Shown: positions 8,664 through 17,323, counted from the first letter of the stretch. The stretch: 64,000 nt of DNA from Luteolibacter sp. SL250 (GCF_026625605.1 NZ_CP113054.1:2232001-2296000); one strand, 5' to 3'. Made by a program: numbers and translations. Notes: generated by a model from the letters alone, not told the origin.

Positions 8664-9470
8664 TCAGAGCTTCTTCCTCTGGGTCAGGACGACCCGGACA
8701 TCGCCGAGGAAAATGTCAGCCCGCAGTTCGAGTGGCACGCGGTCGTAGTCATCGCTGAGCCAAAGGGTGGCGTCGCGTTTCAATTTCTTGTAGGGCCGCA
8801 GTTCCAGGGAGGTGCGGTCGATCTTCAGCATGCCTACGGAGAGCTTGATGGTGTTCTGCCCGTTGTGGATCTCACGGCCCAGGCAGTGCACTTTCAGCAG
8901 GTAGGGCTGGTCCGTGGACTGGATGACGACGTTGATGTGGTCCCCATCCGCAAGCGGCTGGCTGCGGATGTGCAGCATGACCGCGAAAAGATCGAAGATC
9001 CCCGGATGGTTGAAGGTCCGGGTGGTGGTGCCGGTCTTGCCGCCGTCCGATGGCTTGTAGGTCGTGTGGCAATCGACCCGGTCGGGAAAGTAGCGGACGA
9101 TGGAGACTTCTTTGCCGTTCTTGTCCGTCTCACTGGTGCGGATGTAGCGGGACCGGAGGGTGGAGGGATTGATCTCCGCCCAGGCATCAAACTGGTAGGG
9201 GTGCAGTTGGGCGGCGGCACCCTGGCTGCGCGCGTAGGCCTTCACCACATAGGCTCCGGGTTTCTTCTCACCCGGCGGGGCGAATTCCATGTGCATGTGC
9301 CCGGAGTTGAGCACACCCTTCCAACTCGCCTGGTAGTCCAGGGCGATGGGTTCCAGCCGGGGGTGGTTGCCCAGATCCGGGGAGGTGACGTCACGCTGCC
9401 ATTCCGGTCCGGCGGTCGCGAGCCCGGTGGCTGCCAATGCGATCAGGATGGTGCTGCGGAGGAAGTTCAA
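8664..9470 (-). CDS. DUF3108 domain protein, exported
   Basis: A 268-residue protein with a signal peptide (MNFLRSTILIALAATGLATA). The remainder is a beta-rich DUF3108 fold: ALDYQASWKGVLNSGHMHME at the start, then FDAWAEINPSTLRSRYIRTS, HPGIFDLFAVMLHIRSQ and the terminal DDYDRVPLELRADIFLGDVR. DUF3108 proteins are periplasmic or outer-membrane-associated and of unknown function, predicted to be lipocalin/LolA-like barrels. There is a 116-base gap to the dynamin-like gene upstream on the same strand, and 116 bases to the transpeptidase start downstream. Confidence 0.82.
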   Translation of the reverse strand: MNFLRSTILIALAATGLATAGPEWQRDVTSPDLGNHPRLEPIALDYQASWKGVLNSGHMHMEFAPPGEKKPGAYVVKAYARSQGAAAQLHPYQFDAWAEINPSTLRSRYIRTSETDKNGKEVSIVRYFPDRVDCHTTYKPSDGGKTGTTTRTFNHPGIFDLFAVMLHIRSQPLADGDHINVVIQSTDQPYLLKVHCLGREIHNGQNTIKLSVGMLKIDRTSLELRPYKKLKRDATLWLSDDYDRVPLELRADIFLGDVRVVLTQRKKL

Positions 9471-9586
9471 GATGGGAGGGAAGTGCGCCCGGGGGGACTA
9501 ATCGGCTGAAACGAGGGAAAGTGCAAGGCTGCTCAGGTGCCGTTGTTGAAACGGATCCGCGGTGTTTCTTATTCGATACCCGTGGG

Positions 9587-11302
9587 TTATAGTTCCTGCT
9601 CGATGGCTTTCAGGGTCAGGAACAGCTCCTTCCACTGTTTCAGCCTTGGTTCCACGGCCTGCTTTTCCTTCGCCAGGTGCTTCCGCACCGCGGTCAGGGA
9701 GTCGCCGTAGTCCTGGAAAACGGCTCTTAACGCCTCCTCGTAATCATTGCGCAGGGTGGTGGCGAAGGCACCGCAGGTGTCCAAAAGGCGGTCGCGGAAC
9801 TCCAGCACGATGCGTTTCCGCGTCGCCCAGGCGGTGAAAAAGCCACCCGCGAGGAACAGGAAAGCCGCTCCGCAGAAAATGAACGGAAGCCAGGGCACGG
9901 AAAGCGCTCCCAATGTCCCCGCCACCGTCACCAGTGCCAATGTCATGAAGGTGAATGACTTCAGGGCCACGTTCCGGCGGCGCAGCACCTTGTCCAGTTG
10001 GTTGCGCACCTTAAGGTTGCCGATGCTCTGCTGGGCATTCCGGCCCAGCCGGTTGACGAACCGTTGCTTCGCCACCGACAGGGTCTCTTCGATGGGGTGG
10101 GATCCGTCCAGGTCCACACCCATCGACGCCTTCACCCGCTCCCGCAGTTCGCCCCAGTGGTGGCGGCACGCTTCCGCAACCTCCATTCCGTCGGCCTCGG
10201 CAACGGCTTCGATGGCGGCCTGCAGCCGTTCGATGAAAAGCGACTCCATCTCCTGGCCGGTGCGGTCCCCGGTGAACAGGCGGAAGGTCGAACGGGCCGC
10301 GCCCAGCCGGGAGGAAAGCACATTGGACACCCACACTGCCTCCGTTTGGAACACTTCCGCCACGCCCGGTAGGTGGCGGGACAGTCGGGCCACGAAGCGT
10401 TCGCGCATCGCGTCGATCTCCCGCTCGATCTGGTGCAAGAAACGGTCCTGGTCATCGAGCGTGCGCGTCTGGCCCTCGATGCAATCTTCCACGGTGCGCA
10501 GGGCGGAGGACGCCTGGGACCGCCATGTCTCCAGCAGCGCACGGCGTTCCGGAGATCCGCAGACCTGCCGGGAGATGAAGTCCTCCAGCTCCGGAAAGCC
10601 GCTTTTCTCCAACTGGCTGCGGGAAAAGGGAGCCGTCTTCTTCGCCTCGCAGGCGAGTTTTCCGGACACCGCGAAGATCGGCGGCACGTGGCCGATGCGC
10701 TTCATCGAAAGATCCCGCATGTGTCCCAGGATCACGCTGATGTCCGTGGGTTCCCGCTGGTCCTTCTGCTGGATGATGAAGGCCACGCGGTTCAGGCCGC
10801 CTTCCGGGATTTTTGACACGAAGTCCCACGTTGCCGCGCCCCATGGATTGGTGACGGGGAAGACGAAGAGGATAAGGTCCGCCGCAGGCAGGAACCGCTC
10901 CGTGATCTGCTGGTGGTCCTTCACCACGGAGTTCGTCCCCGGTGTGTCCACCAGGGAGAAGTCCTTCAGGAAGCCGACCGGCCGGTAGCGTTCCTCCAGC
11001 ACCGGGGTGATCTCCACATCCCGCGCGACCGGGCCATGGCGGTACCAGGTCACCCGGTGGGTTTCCGGCAGGACGTTCACCTTGCACAGATCCTGGCCGA
11101 ACAGACCGTTGATGAGCGTGGATTTCCCCGCGTTCACCTCCCCGCAGATGACGAACAGGAACGGATTGCCCAGGCCCTTTTCGATCTCCTCGAAAGGCAG
11201 CTTGCCGGTGATGTCCGCACCCGTTTCGCCCGCAAGGGCGGAAATGCCGGTCATCACGCCGGACAACCGTTCGCGCGTGGCGAAGTAACGCTCGCCGAAC
11301 AT
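9587..11302 (-). CDS. Bacterial dynamin-like GTPase
   Basis: A 571-residue protein. The GTPase domain (about residues 45-270) shows P-loop GEVNAGKSTLINGL, switch/G3 LVDTPGTNS and a G4-like QQKD in place of the usual (N/T)KxD. A helical stalk region follows (IEGQTRTLDDQDRFLHQIER and onward). Two adjacent transmembrane helices near residues 465-510 (FMTLALVTVAGTLGALSV, WLPFIFCGAAFLFLAGGFF) give a paddle-like membrane anchor as in bacterial dynamin-like proteins. The C-terminus is again helical (EPRLKQWKELFLTLKAIEQE). The family deforms or fuses membranes; the cellular role here is unknown. It is a single gene rather than the usual tandem pair of DLPs. Confidence 0.85.
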   Translation of the reverse strand: MFGERYFATRERLSGVMTGISALAGETGADITGKLPFEEIEKGLGNPFLFVICGEVNAGKSTLINGLFGQDLCKVNVLPETHRVTWYRHGPVARDVEITPVLEERYRPVGFLKDFSLVDTPGTNSVVKDHQQITERFLPAADLILFVFPVTNPWGAATWDFVSKIPEGGLNRVAFIIQQKDQREPTDISVILGHMRDLSMKRIGHVPPIFAVSGKLACEAKKTAPFSRSQLEKSGFPELEDFISRQVCGSPERRALLETWRSQASSALRTVEDCIEGQTRTLDDQDRFLHQIEREIDAMRERFVARLSRHLPGVAEVFQTEAVWVSNVLSSRLGAARSTFRLFTGDRTGQEMESLFIERLQAAIEAVAEADGMEVAEACRHHWGELRERVKASMGVDLDGSHPIEETLSVAKQRFVNRLGRNAQQSIGNLKVRNQLDKVLRRRNVALKSFTFMTLALVTVAGTLGALSVPWLPFIFCGAAFLFLAGGFFTAWATRKRIVLEFRDRLLDTCGAFATTLRNDYEEALRAVFQDYGDSLTAVRKHLAKEKQAVEPRLKQWKELFLTLKAIEQEL

Positions 11303-11325
11303 GCCTTGTCAGCGGTCCGGTAGGT

Positions 11326-12246
11326 TCAGTGGGCCGGGGCTGCGGCGTCCGAGGTCTGTGCGGTTGCGGCCGCGCTGTCCATTTTCATGGCCAGAAGCTG
11401 GGAAACCGTGACAAAGCGGAAGCCGCGCTTCAGCAGGCCGTCCATGGCGGCGGGCATGGCGTCCACGGTCTGTGAGTGCAGGTCGTGCGCCAGGATGATG
11501 CTGCCGGCGGTCGTGCCGGAAAGGATGCGGGAGCTGACCACGCCCGGGCCGGGGCGCTTCCAGTCCAGAGGGTCCACGGACCACAGGATGCATGGGTTGC
11601 CGAACTCCTTGAAGACCATCTCGCGCTGGGTCTGGAGCATGCCACCGTAGGGCGGGCGCATGGTGCGCGGCTGCACCCCGGCGGCGCGGACGATCGCGTC
11701 GCGGCAGCGGCTGATCTCCTGACGCACATCATCCATGCCCAGCTTGCTCAGCAGGCGGTGTGTGTGCGTGTGGTTGCCGATCTCATGGCCCTCCGCGACG
11801 GTGCGGCGGACCACATTCGGGTAGAGATCCACGCTGCGGCCGATGACGTAGAAAGTCGCCTTGATGTTGCGGGCGCGCAGCATGTCCAGCAGGCGCGGGG
11901 TGTTCTGCGGGTGCGGGCCGTCGTCGAAGGTCATCGCCACGTAGTTCCCGGAAACGAGGACGCGGGAGTAGGTGATGCCGCCGTCCTTGGAAAAGTTGCT
12001 GCTGTGGTTGCCGTCCGGGTTGCGCGGTACGGGACCCTGTACCGGAGGCGTGCGGTAGGCGGTGTTCGGCTTCGTCTTCACCGGTGCCGCAGCGGAACCT
12101 TGCGGCGGAAGGGGGGCGGCTGCGGAGCAGCTTGCCAGCGTGGCGGTCATCGCCAGGAAGCCGCGGCGGGAGAGGGCGGAGAGGCCGTCATCGTTCCCGA
12201 GGGTGGTGATGATGTTCGAGCCGAGCTTTTCGATGGGGCTTTGCAT
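11326..12246 (-). CDS. Polysaccharide deacetylase (NodB homology), exported
   Basis: A 306-residue protein started at MQSPIEKLG (12246). The N-terminus has a twin-arginine-like signal SRRGFLAMTATLASCSAAA, which also contains a lipobox-like LASC, so a Tat-exported lipoprotein is plausible. The NodB domain has MTFDDGPHPQNTPRLLDML (catalytic Asp and metal Asp), EIGNHTHTHRLL (metal His pair), RPPYGGM and the late SIILAHDLH. Such enzymes remove N-acetyl groups from chitooligosaccharides or peptidoglycan, or acyl groups from xylan; the substrate cannot be decided. It lies 23 bases from the dynamin-like gene and 78 bases after mtnP on the same strand. Confidence 0.88.
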   Translation of the reverse strand: MQSPIEKLGSNIITTLGNDDGLSALSRRGFLAMTATLASCSAAAPLPPQGSAAAPVKTKPNTAYRTPPVQGPVPRNPDGNHSSNFSKDGGITYSRVLVSGNYVAMTFDDGPHPQNTPRLLDMLRARNIKATFYVIGRSVDLYPNVVRRTVAEGHEIGNHTHTHRLLSKLGMDDVRQEISRCRDAIVRAAGVQPRTMRPPYGGMLQTQREMVFKEFGNPCILWSVDPLDWKRPGPGVVSSRILSGTTAGSIILAHDLHSQTVDAMPAAMDGLLKRGFRFVTVSQLLAMKMDSAAATAQTSDAAAPAH

Positions 12247-12324
12247 GGGGATATGCGGAGGAAATGTTTCAGGGAGGCTAAACAAAGCGGGATCAATGTC
12301 ACGACTATCTTTGCGTTGCAAATT

Positions 12325-13185
12325 TCAGCCGAAACGCGCCAGCAGCGGGGCAAGCGCCGCTTTCTTCTCCGCCGGCCACAGGTGGGACGGCGTCATGATC
12401 GCGCCATCCAGCGCGGAGTGTTCCGGCCAGTCAGGTGTCGTGGGGATCTGCGGGATGGCGGCGGCCAGCAGCTTTTTCGCGTTCGCCACGTTCGCATGCA
12501 GGTGGGCGATCACCGCCCCGGCCGTCACCGCCTCCTCCTCCACCTTCCAGCAGTCGTAGTCCGTCACCATGCACAGCGTCGCCAGCGCGATCTCCGCCTC
12601 CCTCGCCAGCTTCGCCTCCGGCAGGTTCGTCATGCCAATGACGTCGAAGCCGAGCTGCCGGTTCGCGTTGCTCTCCGCCCGGGTGGAAAACGCCGGGCCG
12701 TCCATGTTCACATACGTCCCCCCGTCATGGTAGGGCAGCAGGCTGCTCTCGCACGCCCCGCGCAGGATCGCCCGCAGCCCCGCGCTCACCGGATCCGCGA
12801 ACGCCACATGGCCGACGATGCCGCCGCCGAAGAACGTGTGGTGTTCTCTCCGGCTCGTCCGGTCGAAGTATTGGTCCGGCAGCACCACGTCACGCGGCCG
12901 GTATTCCTCCTTCAGGCTGCCCACCGCCGTCACGCAGATCAGCCAGCGCACGTTCAGGCTCCGCAGCGCCCAGAGGTTCGCCCGGTGGTTGATCTCCGTC
13001 GGCAGGATGCGGTGCCCGCGCCCGTGCCGCGGCAGGAACCACACCTGCCTGCCGGAAAGGATGCCGCCCACCAGAGCGTCCGACGGCTCGCCGAACGGCG
13101 TCTCCACCACCCGTTCCTCCGTCCTCTCGAAGCCGTCCAATTCGTAAAGCCCGCTGCCGCCGATGATCCCGATCGCTGGTTCCAT
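12325..13185 (-). CDS. mtnP: S-methyl-5'-thioadenosine phosphorylase
   Basis: A 286-residue cytosolic protein of normal length for the family. It begins IGIIGGSGLYELDGF, the phosphate-binding start of MTA phosphorylase/PNP family II, followed by PRHGRGHRILPTEINHRAN, VTAVGSLKEEYRPRDVVLPD, YVNMDGPAFSTRAESN (base-binding) and GMTNLPEAKLAREAEI. The Thr/Asn around GMTNLPEA is as in MTAP rather than guanosine/inosine-type enzymes, so methylthioadenosine is the likely substrate. The reaction gives adenine and 5-methylthioribose-1-phosphate in methionine salvage. It diverges from tRNA-Arg. Some family members use inosine or adenosine, which is the main alternative. Confidence 0.88.
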   Translation of the reverse strand: MEPAIGIIGGSGLYELDGFERTEERVVETPFGEPSDALVGGILSGRQVWFLPRHGRGHRILPTEINHRANLWALRSLNVRWLICVTAVGSLKEEYRPRDVVLPDQYFDRTSRREHHTFFGGGIVGHVAFADPVSAGLRAILRGACESSLLPYHDGGTYVNMDGPAFSTRAESNANRQLGFDVIGMTNLPEAKLAREAEIALATLCMVTDYDCWKVEEEAVTAGAVIAHLHANVANAKKLLAAAIPQIPTTPDWPEHSALDGAIMTPSHLWPAEKKAALAPLLARFG

Positions 13186-13227
13186 GGACCGGTAGTTAGC
13201 CGCAGGAGGATTTTTTCAAAGCGGTTT

Positions 13228-13256
13228 TTGACTTGGCCGCCCGCCGTTGCTAAAAC
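13228..13256 (+). promoter_or_regulatory. Sigma-70-like promoter of tRNA-Arg
   Basis: TTGACT (13228-13233), a 17-base spacer, then TAAAAC (13251-13256), ending 13 bases before the mature tRNA 5' end. The spacing and closeness to consensus in otherwise GC-rich DNA make this a good housekeeping promoter candidate. Confidence 0.6.
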
Positions 13257-13269
13257 CTGTGCCCCCAAA

Positions 13270-13343
13270 GCGCTCGTAGCTCAGCTGGATAGAGCATCCG
13301 CCTTCTAAGCGGACGGTCACTGGTTCGAATCCAGTCGAGCGCG
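13270..13343 (+). tRNA. tRNA-Arg (anticodon TCT)
   Basis: A complete 74-base cloverleaf. The acceptor stem GCGCTCG pairs with CGAGCGC with discriminator G. The D-arm is GCTC...GAGC. The anticodon stem TCCGC/GCGGA encloses loop CTTCTAA with TCT at 13304-13306. The T-arm is ACTGG-TTCGAAT-CCAGT. CCA is not encoded. Anticodon TCT reads AGA/AGG arginine codons. A good promoter lies just upstream. A convergent ORF ends 4 bases after it, so it is a single-tRNA unit. Confidence 0.97.
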
Positions 13344-13346
13344 CTT

Positions 13347-13691
13347 TCATTTCATCCAACGAGCCTTCGGACCCTTCCGCTCATCCCGGACCGAGGCGAT
13401 GAGGCAGATGGTCGAGACGATCCCGAACAGGGCCAGCGCGGTGCAGGTCGATCTCATGCGCTCCTTGTATTCCTCTTCTCCGACCGGGGTTCCTACCATT
13501 TCTTCATAGAAGATGACGCCCGGTCCCTCATGATGTTCGACTTCGTTGAACGACCAGGCGGACCAAACGAAAAGCCCCGCGCTGACAATGGCCCAAACGG
13601 CGTGACCCCAGTGCTTTCTGATACCCACTCCACAGCTTTGCCGCAGGACGCTTTCGTTGTCGATTTGTTCCCTGTCACAAAACGTCCTCAC
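13347..13691 (-). CDS. Small two-helix membrane protein, unknown
   Basis: A 114-residue ORF that I do not recognise. It has two predicted transmembrane helices (GHAVWAIVSAGLFVWSAW near residue 28 and CTALALFGIVSTICLIASV near residue 83), separated by an acidic loop (VEHHEGPGVIFYEE, GEEEYKERM), and a basic tail RDERKGPKARWMK. The composition is what a real membrane protein would have rather than a shadow frame. It converges on tRNA-Arg with only 3 bases between them. The exact start is uncertain; a later GTG at VGIRKHWG would also leave both helices. Confidence 0.55.
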   Translation of the reverse strand: MRTFCDREQIDNESVLRQSCGVGIRKHWGHAVWAIVSAGLFVWSAWSFNEVEHHEGPGVIFYEEMVGTPVGEEEYKERMRSTCTALALFGIVSTICLIASVRDERKGPKARWMK

Positions 13692-13881
13692 CCCCGACGG
13701 TTTCTGGCAGGAACCCCATAGGAAGAATGGAAGATCCCGCCAGAAACCTGATGCCGATGAGCAAGGCTGTTAGAAGCATGGCGTCAGACCGGGATGCACC
13801 CTTCTTCTGACCAACCCGGCGGAAGAATCCATGAATCCGCCGGACGGGGCTGCTCTCCGGGCGCGCTTCGCTGTCCGCAGG

Positions 13882-13961
13882 GTAGGGAACGGAGCGCGGA
13901 CTTCAGTCCGCTTGGCCTTGCAAGGACGGGATTCCATGGGGCGGACTGAAGTCCGCGCTCC
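13882..13961. repeat. REP-like inverted pair, GCGGACTTCAGTCCGC family
   Basis: A GTAG foot at 13882 precedes the left arm 13891-13911, which is perfectly inverted at 13941-13961 (21-bp arms, 29-base spacer). Each arm is itself self-complementary (GCGGACT/AGTCCGC), so the element can form two small hairpins or one long one, as in BIMEs. A half-copy (TGAAGTCCGCGCTCCAT) occurs after ada-alkA near 49871. Apart from this element, 13692-14014 has no gene that I can support. Confidence 0.7.
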
Positions 13962-14014
13962 ATTGAAGCAGGATGAAACTTTCTCCCTCCCGCAACGGTT
14001 ATATCCGCACCACC

Positions 14015-14956
14015 ATGCGAAAAACCCTCTTTCCGCTTCTCACGGCATTCGCCCTTCACGGCGTTGTTTCCGTTTCCGCCCAGGAACCCGCACCGGCGAA
14101 GCCCGCCGCCGTCGATCCGGATGCGCAGTACAAGCTCGGCCCGGAGTCGCAGCCGCAGCCGGGCGTGCCGGAGGGAAAGGTGATGGAGTTCACCATGGAA
14201 GGCTCGAAGAACTTTCCGGGCGTGAACCGGAAGTGGTTTCTCTACATCCCGGCGGGCTATGACGGCTCAAAGCCCTGCGCGCTGATGGTGTTCCAGGACG
14301 GCAGCGCCTTCGTCGGCCGCAAAGGCGGCTGGCGGGTGCCGGTGGTGCTGGACAACCTGATCCACAAGAATGACCTGCCGCTGATGGCGGCGATCTTCAT
14401 CAACCCGGGTGACAAGCCGCTCGCTCCCGGCGAGGCTCCGCGCAAGCGTCCGGACGGACGTCCGGCACCGGCCTCCAACCGCTCGCTGGAATACAATTCG
14501 CTGGGGGACACCTACTCGAAATTCCTGCTGCAGGAGATCATGCCGCTGGCGGAGAAGCACGTGAAGATCACGGACGATCCGGCGGGGCGGGGGATCAGCG
14601 GTTCCTCCAGCGGTGCCATCTGCGCCTTCACCGTCGCATGGGAAAGGCCGGACCAGTTTTCCAAGGTGATGAGCTTCATCGGCAGCTACACCAACATCCG
14701 CGGCGGCGACAAGTATCCCCAGATCGTCCGGGGTACGGAGAAGAAGCCCATCCGCGTCTTCCTGCAGGACGGCAGCAACGACATCGTCAACCAGTTCGGT
14801 TCATGGCCGGAGGCGAACAAGGCGATGGACGCCGCGCTCCGCGGAAAGGGCTATGATGTGAAGTTCGTCTTCGGCGAGGGCGCGCACAGCTCGAAGCACG
14901 GGGCCAGCATCCTGCCGGACACCCTCCGCTGGCTGTGGCGTGACTATCCGAAGTAG
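14015..14956 (+). CDS. Secreted alpha/beta-hydrolase, enterochelin esterase/esterase-D type
   Basis: A 313-residue protein started at MRKTLFPLLTAFALHG (14015), with a signal peptide cut near VSAQ. The catalytic core is esterase-D-like (Pfam Esterase): NRKWFLYIPAGYDGSKPCAL, the oxyanion/nucleophile block GISGSSSGAICAFTVAWERP (Ser in GxSxG, here GSSSG), an acid around VFLQDGSNDIVN, and the final His in EGAHSSKHGASILP. Relatives include iron-siderophore esterases and feruloyl or acetyl-xylan esterases. In this glycan-degrading context an extracellular carbohydrate esterase is more likely than siderophore release. An inverted repeat pair lies immediately upstream. Confidence 0.85.
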   Translation: MRKTLFPLLTAFALHGVVSVSAQEPAPAKPAAVDPDAQYKLGPESQPQPGVPEGKVMEFTMEGSKNFPGVNRKWFLYIPAGYDGSKPCALMVFQDGSAFVGRKGGWRVPVVLDNLIHKNDLPLMAAIFINPGDKPLAPGEAPRKRPDGRPAPASNRSLEYNSLGDTYSKFLLQEIMPLAEKHVKITDDPAGRGISGSSSGAICAFTVAWERPDQFSKVMSFIGSYTNIRGGDKYPQIVRGTEKKPIRVFLQDGSNDIVNQFGSWPEANKAMDAALRGKGYDVKFVFGEGAHSSKHGASILPDTLRWLWRDYPK

Positions 14957-15494
14957 GCGTTTCGGAATCCGGGTAGCGGAATGACTGCGCCACTACGGCT
15001 GGGAAAAGCCACGTAACTGCCACGACTCCGCTTGGTGAAAAGATGGCACCGATGGGTCATTGGTATCGGAAGCCGTCACCCGCAAGCTGCTCATCCACCT
15101 CAATTCACTGATGGCCGGACTGCCTAAAATCCGGTTGCCAGTTAACACTGTTGCTACGGAAGAGTCAGCCGCTCTGGCTGCCACCGTTTCCACGGAAATG
15201 TACTGATCGATCCCATTCCCGCTCATCGTTCCGAGCCGATCCCTGGGCATCACGATCCCCGGCCAGCCGGGCGGAGCGCAGCTCGGTGGTGATGCGGGAG
15301 ATTTCCGTGGTCGCATCGTCCCTGCCTCTCATGGATGACGTTTCATCCCATGCGGATCCACAGGGATGGAGGAGGGTTGCCACAACCGTAACGGCGCAGC
15401 CGTTCCGCTAGCCGCTTGCGGAGACCCTATCAAAAAGGAAGGTCGCACCGGTCTGCCCAGCCGTAGTGGAGCAGTCATTGCGCTGGGAAGCCAC
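14957..15494. other. 538-base intergenic stretch without a convincing gene
   Basis: It starts with a weak GTAG...CTAC hairpin (14973-14996: GTAGCGG and CCACTAC ends). On the minus strand two short frames (15383-15165 and 15316-14993) read like pieces of one protein in different frames, for example TEISRITTELRSARLAGDRD followed in another frame by NGIDQYISVETVAARAADSS. That could be a decayed gene, but neither piece has a recognisable domain. Confidence 0.3.
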
Positions 15495-16586
15495 TCACTC
15501 CGGCCACCTGCCGTCTTCCATCATCTCCTTCGGCTGGAGTTTCGCCGGATCGATGACGACGTGCTTCACCCGTTGGCGTTTCCACGTGTAGGTGATATGG
15601 ACGAGTCCATCCTTCGACTGGATGACGGAGGGGTAACTGTATTCGCCGAGGTCCTTTTCAAGGACAAGCGCGGCTTTCCATGTTTCGCCATCCTGTGAGA
15701 CGGAGACATTCAGCGGGGTACGGATGCCACCCCATTTCCCCGGCAGGCCGCCGACGTGGTTGTAGACGATGAGGTGGGTGCCGTCCCGCAGGGTGGTGGC
15801 GTCCGTGCCGGAGTTGTTGTTCGGCAGGTTGCCCAGTCTCACCGAACTCCAGGTGACGCCTTGGTCGGCGGAGGAAATGGTGAAGATACGGTCCTGCCGG
15901 GTGCGGCCGATGGCCAGCAGCGTGCCGTCCTTTCGCGTCAGCAGGCTGGGCTGGATCGCCTGGATGGCGAGACCGTCATGGAGCGCGGGCGTGCGCTGCC
16001 AGGTGATGCCATGGTCCCGGGTTCGCTCGAAGTGGACCGTCCACTTGCTGGGCTTCTCCGGCGTTTCCTCGCTGGTAGGGCAGAGGATGGTGCCATCGGT
16101 GAGTTGCAGCGGGCGGTTCTTCACCGGGCCGAGGATGCCTTCCGGCAGGCGGCGCGGGGTGGACCAGGTTTTTCCGTGGTCGACGGAGGTGGTGAGCATG
16201 CCCCACCACGTCTGCGGGGTTGGCCCGGCCTTGTAGAAAAGCATCAGCGGACCTTCGCGCGGCTGGAACAGCACCGGATTCCAGGTCGGATGGCGAACCG
16301 CCTTTCCGTCCGGGAGAGTGTACTGGATGCCGTTCGCCACCTCCACGCTTGGCGTCCACTTTCCATTGACCTGCCGGGATACCCAGATGCCGACGTCCGG
16401 GTGCCTTTCCTTCGTCCCGCCGAACCATGCGGCCACCAGTCCCTCCGCCGTTTCCTCGATGGTCGTCGCGTGGATCTGCGGATACGGCCCGGATTCATAG
16501 ATGAACTCCGAAGCGATGACCGCGGGATCCGCGGCGGCGACGCCGAACAGGGATGGAAACAACAGCAGGGAAACGACAGGGCGCAT
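15495..16586 (-). CDS. Sialidase-like (BNR repeat) exo-hydrolase, exported
   Basis: A 363-residue protein started at MRPVVSLLLFPSLFGV (16586), with a signal peptide cut near AADP. Asp-box (BNR) repeats typical of six-bladed sialidase propellers are visible: TTSVDHGKTWSTP, RTRDHGITWQRT, SSADQGVTWSSV and SVSQDGETWKAA. Between them are QIHATTIEETAEGLVAAWFG (an Arg/Glu-bearing segment), HPTWNPVLFQPREGPLMLFY and YPSVIQSKDGLVHITYTWKR. Many planctomycete/verrucomicrobial proteins of this type are annotated as exo-alpha-sialidases, although true sialic-acid specificity is often unproved. Release of terminal sugars from sulfated or sialylated glycans is the likely role. Confidence 0.85.
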   Translation of the reverse strand: MRPVVSLLLFPSLFGVAAADPAVIASEFIYESGPYPQIHATTIEETAEGLVAAWFGGTKERHPDVGIWVSRQVNGKWTPSVEVANGIQYTLPDGKAVRHPTWNPVLFQPREGPLMLFYKAGPTPQTWWGMLTTSVDHGKTWSTPRRLPEGILGPVKNRPLQLTDGTILCPTSEETPEKPSKWTVHFERTRDHGITWQRTPALHDGLAIQAIQPSLLTRKDGTLLAIGRTRQDRIFTISSADQGVTWSSVRLGNLPNNNSGTDATTLRDGTHLIVYNHVGGLPGKWGGIRTPLNVSVSQDGETWKAALVLEKDLGEYSYPSVIQSKDGLVHITYTWKRQRVKHVVIDPAKLQPKEMMEDGRWPE

Positions 16587-16612
16587 GGTTGCGGGAAGTA
16601 TGGGCATTGCAA

Positions 16613-16643
16613 GTAGCGGGGTCGCAGCGCGACCATGTGACGG
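16613..16643 (+). repeat. REP-like hairpin with GTAG foot
   Basis: A GTAG foot followed by GGGTCGC-AGC-GCGACC, a short hairpin, lies between the OsmC stop and the sialidase start. It resembles the other GTAG-foot hairpins in this window in architecture but not in arm sequence. Confidence 0.4.
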
Positions 16644-16673
16644 TTGTGTCATTCCGCCGTTACCAACGCCGAC

Positions 16674-17093
16674 TCACGCTTCCAGCGTGGCGTTCAGCTT
16701 GATCTCCGCTTTCAGCACCTTGGAGACGGGGCAGCCCGCCTTCGCCTGTTGGGCGACTTCCTGGAACTTCTCTTCGGAAATGCCGGGGACCTTTGCGGTC
16801 AGGGTGAGGACGATGGTGGTGATCTCCAGCTTGTCCGTATCGAGGCTCAGCTCCGCCTTGGTGGAGATGCTTTCAGGCGGGGACCCCGCTTGCTCGAGCA
16901 TGAGGGACAGCGCCATCGAGAAACAACCCGCGTGCGCCGCGGCGATGAGTTCCTCCGGATTCGTCTCCGTGCCATCAGCGAAGCGGGAGCGGAAGGAATA
17001 CGGCGTGTCCTTGAGGATCGCGCTCTGGGTTTCGAGGGTGCCGGACCCTTCCTTGAGGGTGCCATTCCATTGGGCGGATGCGGTTCGTTTCAT
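16674..17093 (-). CDS. osmC: OsmC/Ohr-family peroxidase
   Basis: A 139-residue cytosolic protein of standard length. It begins KRTASAQWNGTLKEGSGTLE as in OsmC proteins and carries both catalytic cysteines of the family: AAAHAGCFSMALSLML and QAKAGCPVSKVLKAEI, plus TNPEELIAAAHA. OsmC enzymes reduce organic hydroperoxides, using lipoyl or small thiols. The NPEEL/AHAGC pattern and spacing favour the OsmC over the Ohr subgroup. It is monocistronic, flanked on both sides by REP-like hairpins. Confidence 0.92.
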   Translation of the reverse strand: MKRTASAQWNGTLKEGSGTLETQSAILKDTPYSFRSRFADGTETNPEELIAAAHAGCFSMALSLMLEQAGSPPESISTKAELSLDTDKLEITTIVLTLTAKVPGISEEKFQEVAQQAKAGCPVSKVLKAEIKLNATLEA

Positions 17094-17166
17094 GGTGATA
17101 GGACTACGAAAATAGAGCTGATCCGCGGATAGGAAAGATCCAAAAGGTGGCGGAATTCTGGAGAAT

Positions 17167-17323
17167 GGTAGGGTCGCGACCGCCGGGCGCGCCGAAGCTG
17201 ATAGGCCGATTGGCCTGCGGAGCCTCGTCGTAGTGGATCATCAATGGGCATTCCGCGAAAAGCCACGGCGGACCGGGGCCGGTCCGGCCCTACCTTGTGT
17301 TTGAGGGCGGCTCCGCCGCTACC
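17167..17323. repeat. REP/BIME cluster, GTAGGG-CGGACCGG family
   Basis: The left foot GGTAGGGTCGCGACCG starts at 17167. The right element (17263-17294), read on the minus strand, begins GGTAGGGCCGGACCGGCCCC. It matches the copy at 33764-33796 with one difference over 32 bases, and similarity continues beyond into GTGGCT...GCGGAA. A third GTAG-foot hairpin (GGTAGCGGCGGAGCCGCC on the minus strand) ends at 17323. Its GTAG contains the TAG stop codon of the adjacent glutathionylspermidine-synthase-like gene. Apart from these repeats, 17094-17318 contains no gene. Confidence 0.7.

Noticed and set aside
8664..11302. The dynamin-like gene plus DUF3108 neighbour as a defence system
   Set aside because: Dynamin-like proteins occur in some defence loci, but no nuclease, sensor or other defence gene is adjacent here.
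11476..13308. A 610-codon plus-strand frame across the deacetylase and mtnP genes
   Set aside because: It is antisense to two well-identified genes and has the Arg/His/Gln-rich composition typical of GC-rich shadows.
13270..13343. tRNA-Arg as an integration site (attachment site) of a mobile element
   Set aside because: No integrase, no direct repeat of the tRNA 3' end and no foreign-looking genes nearby.
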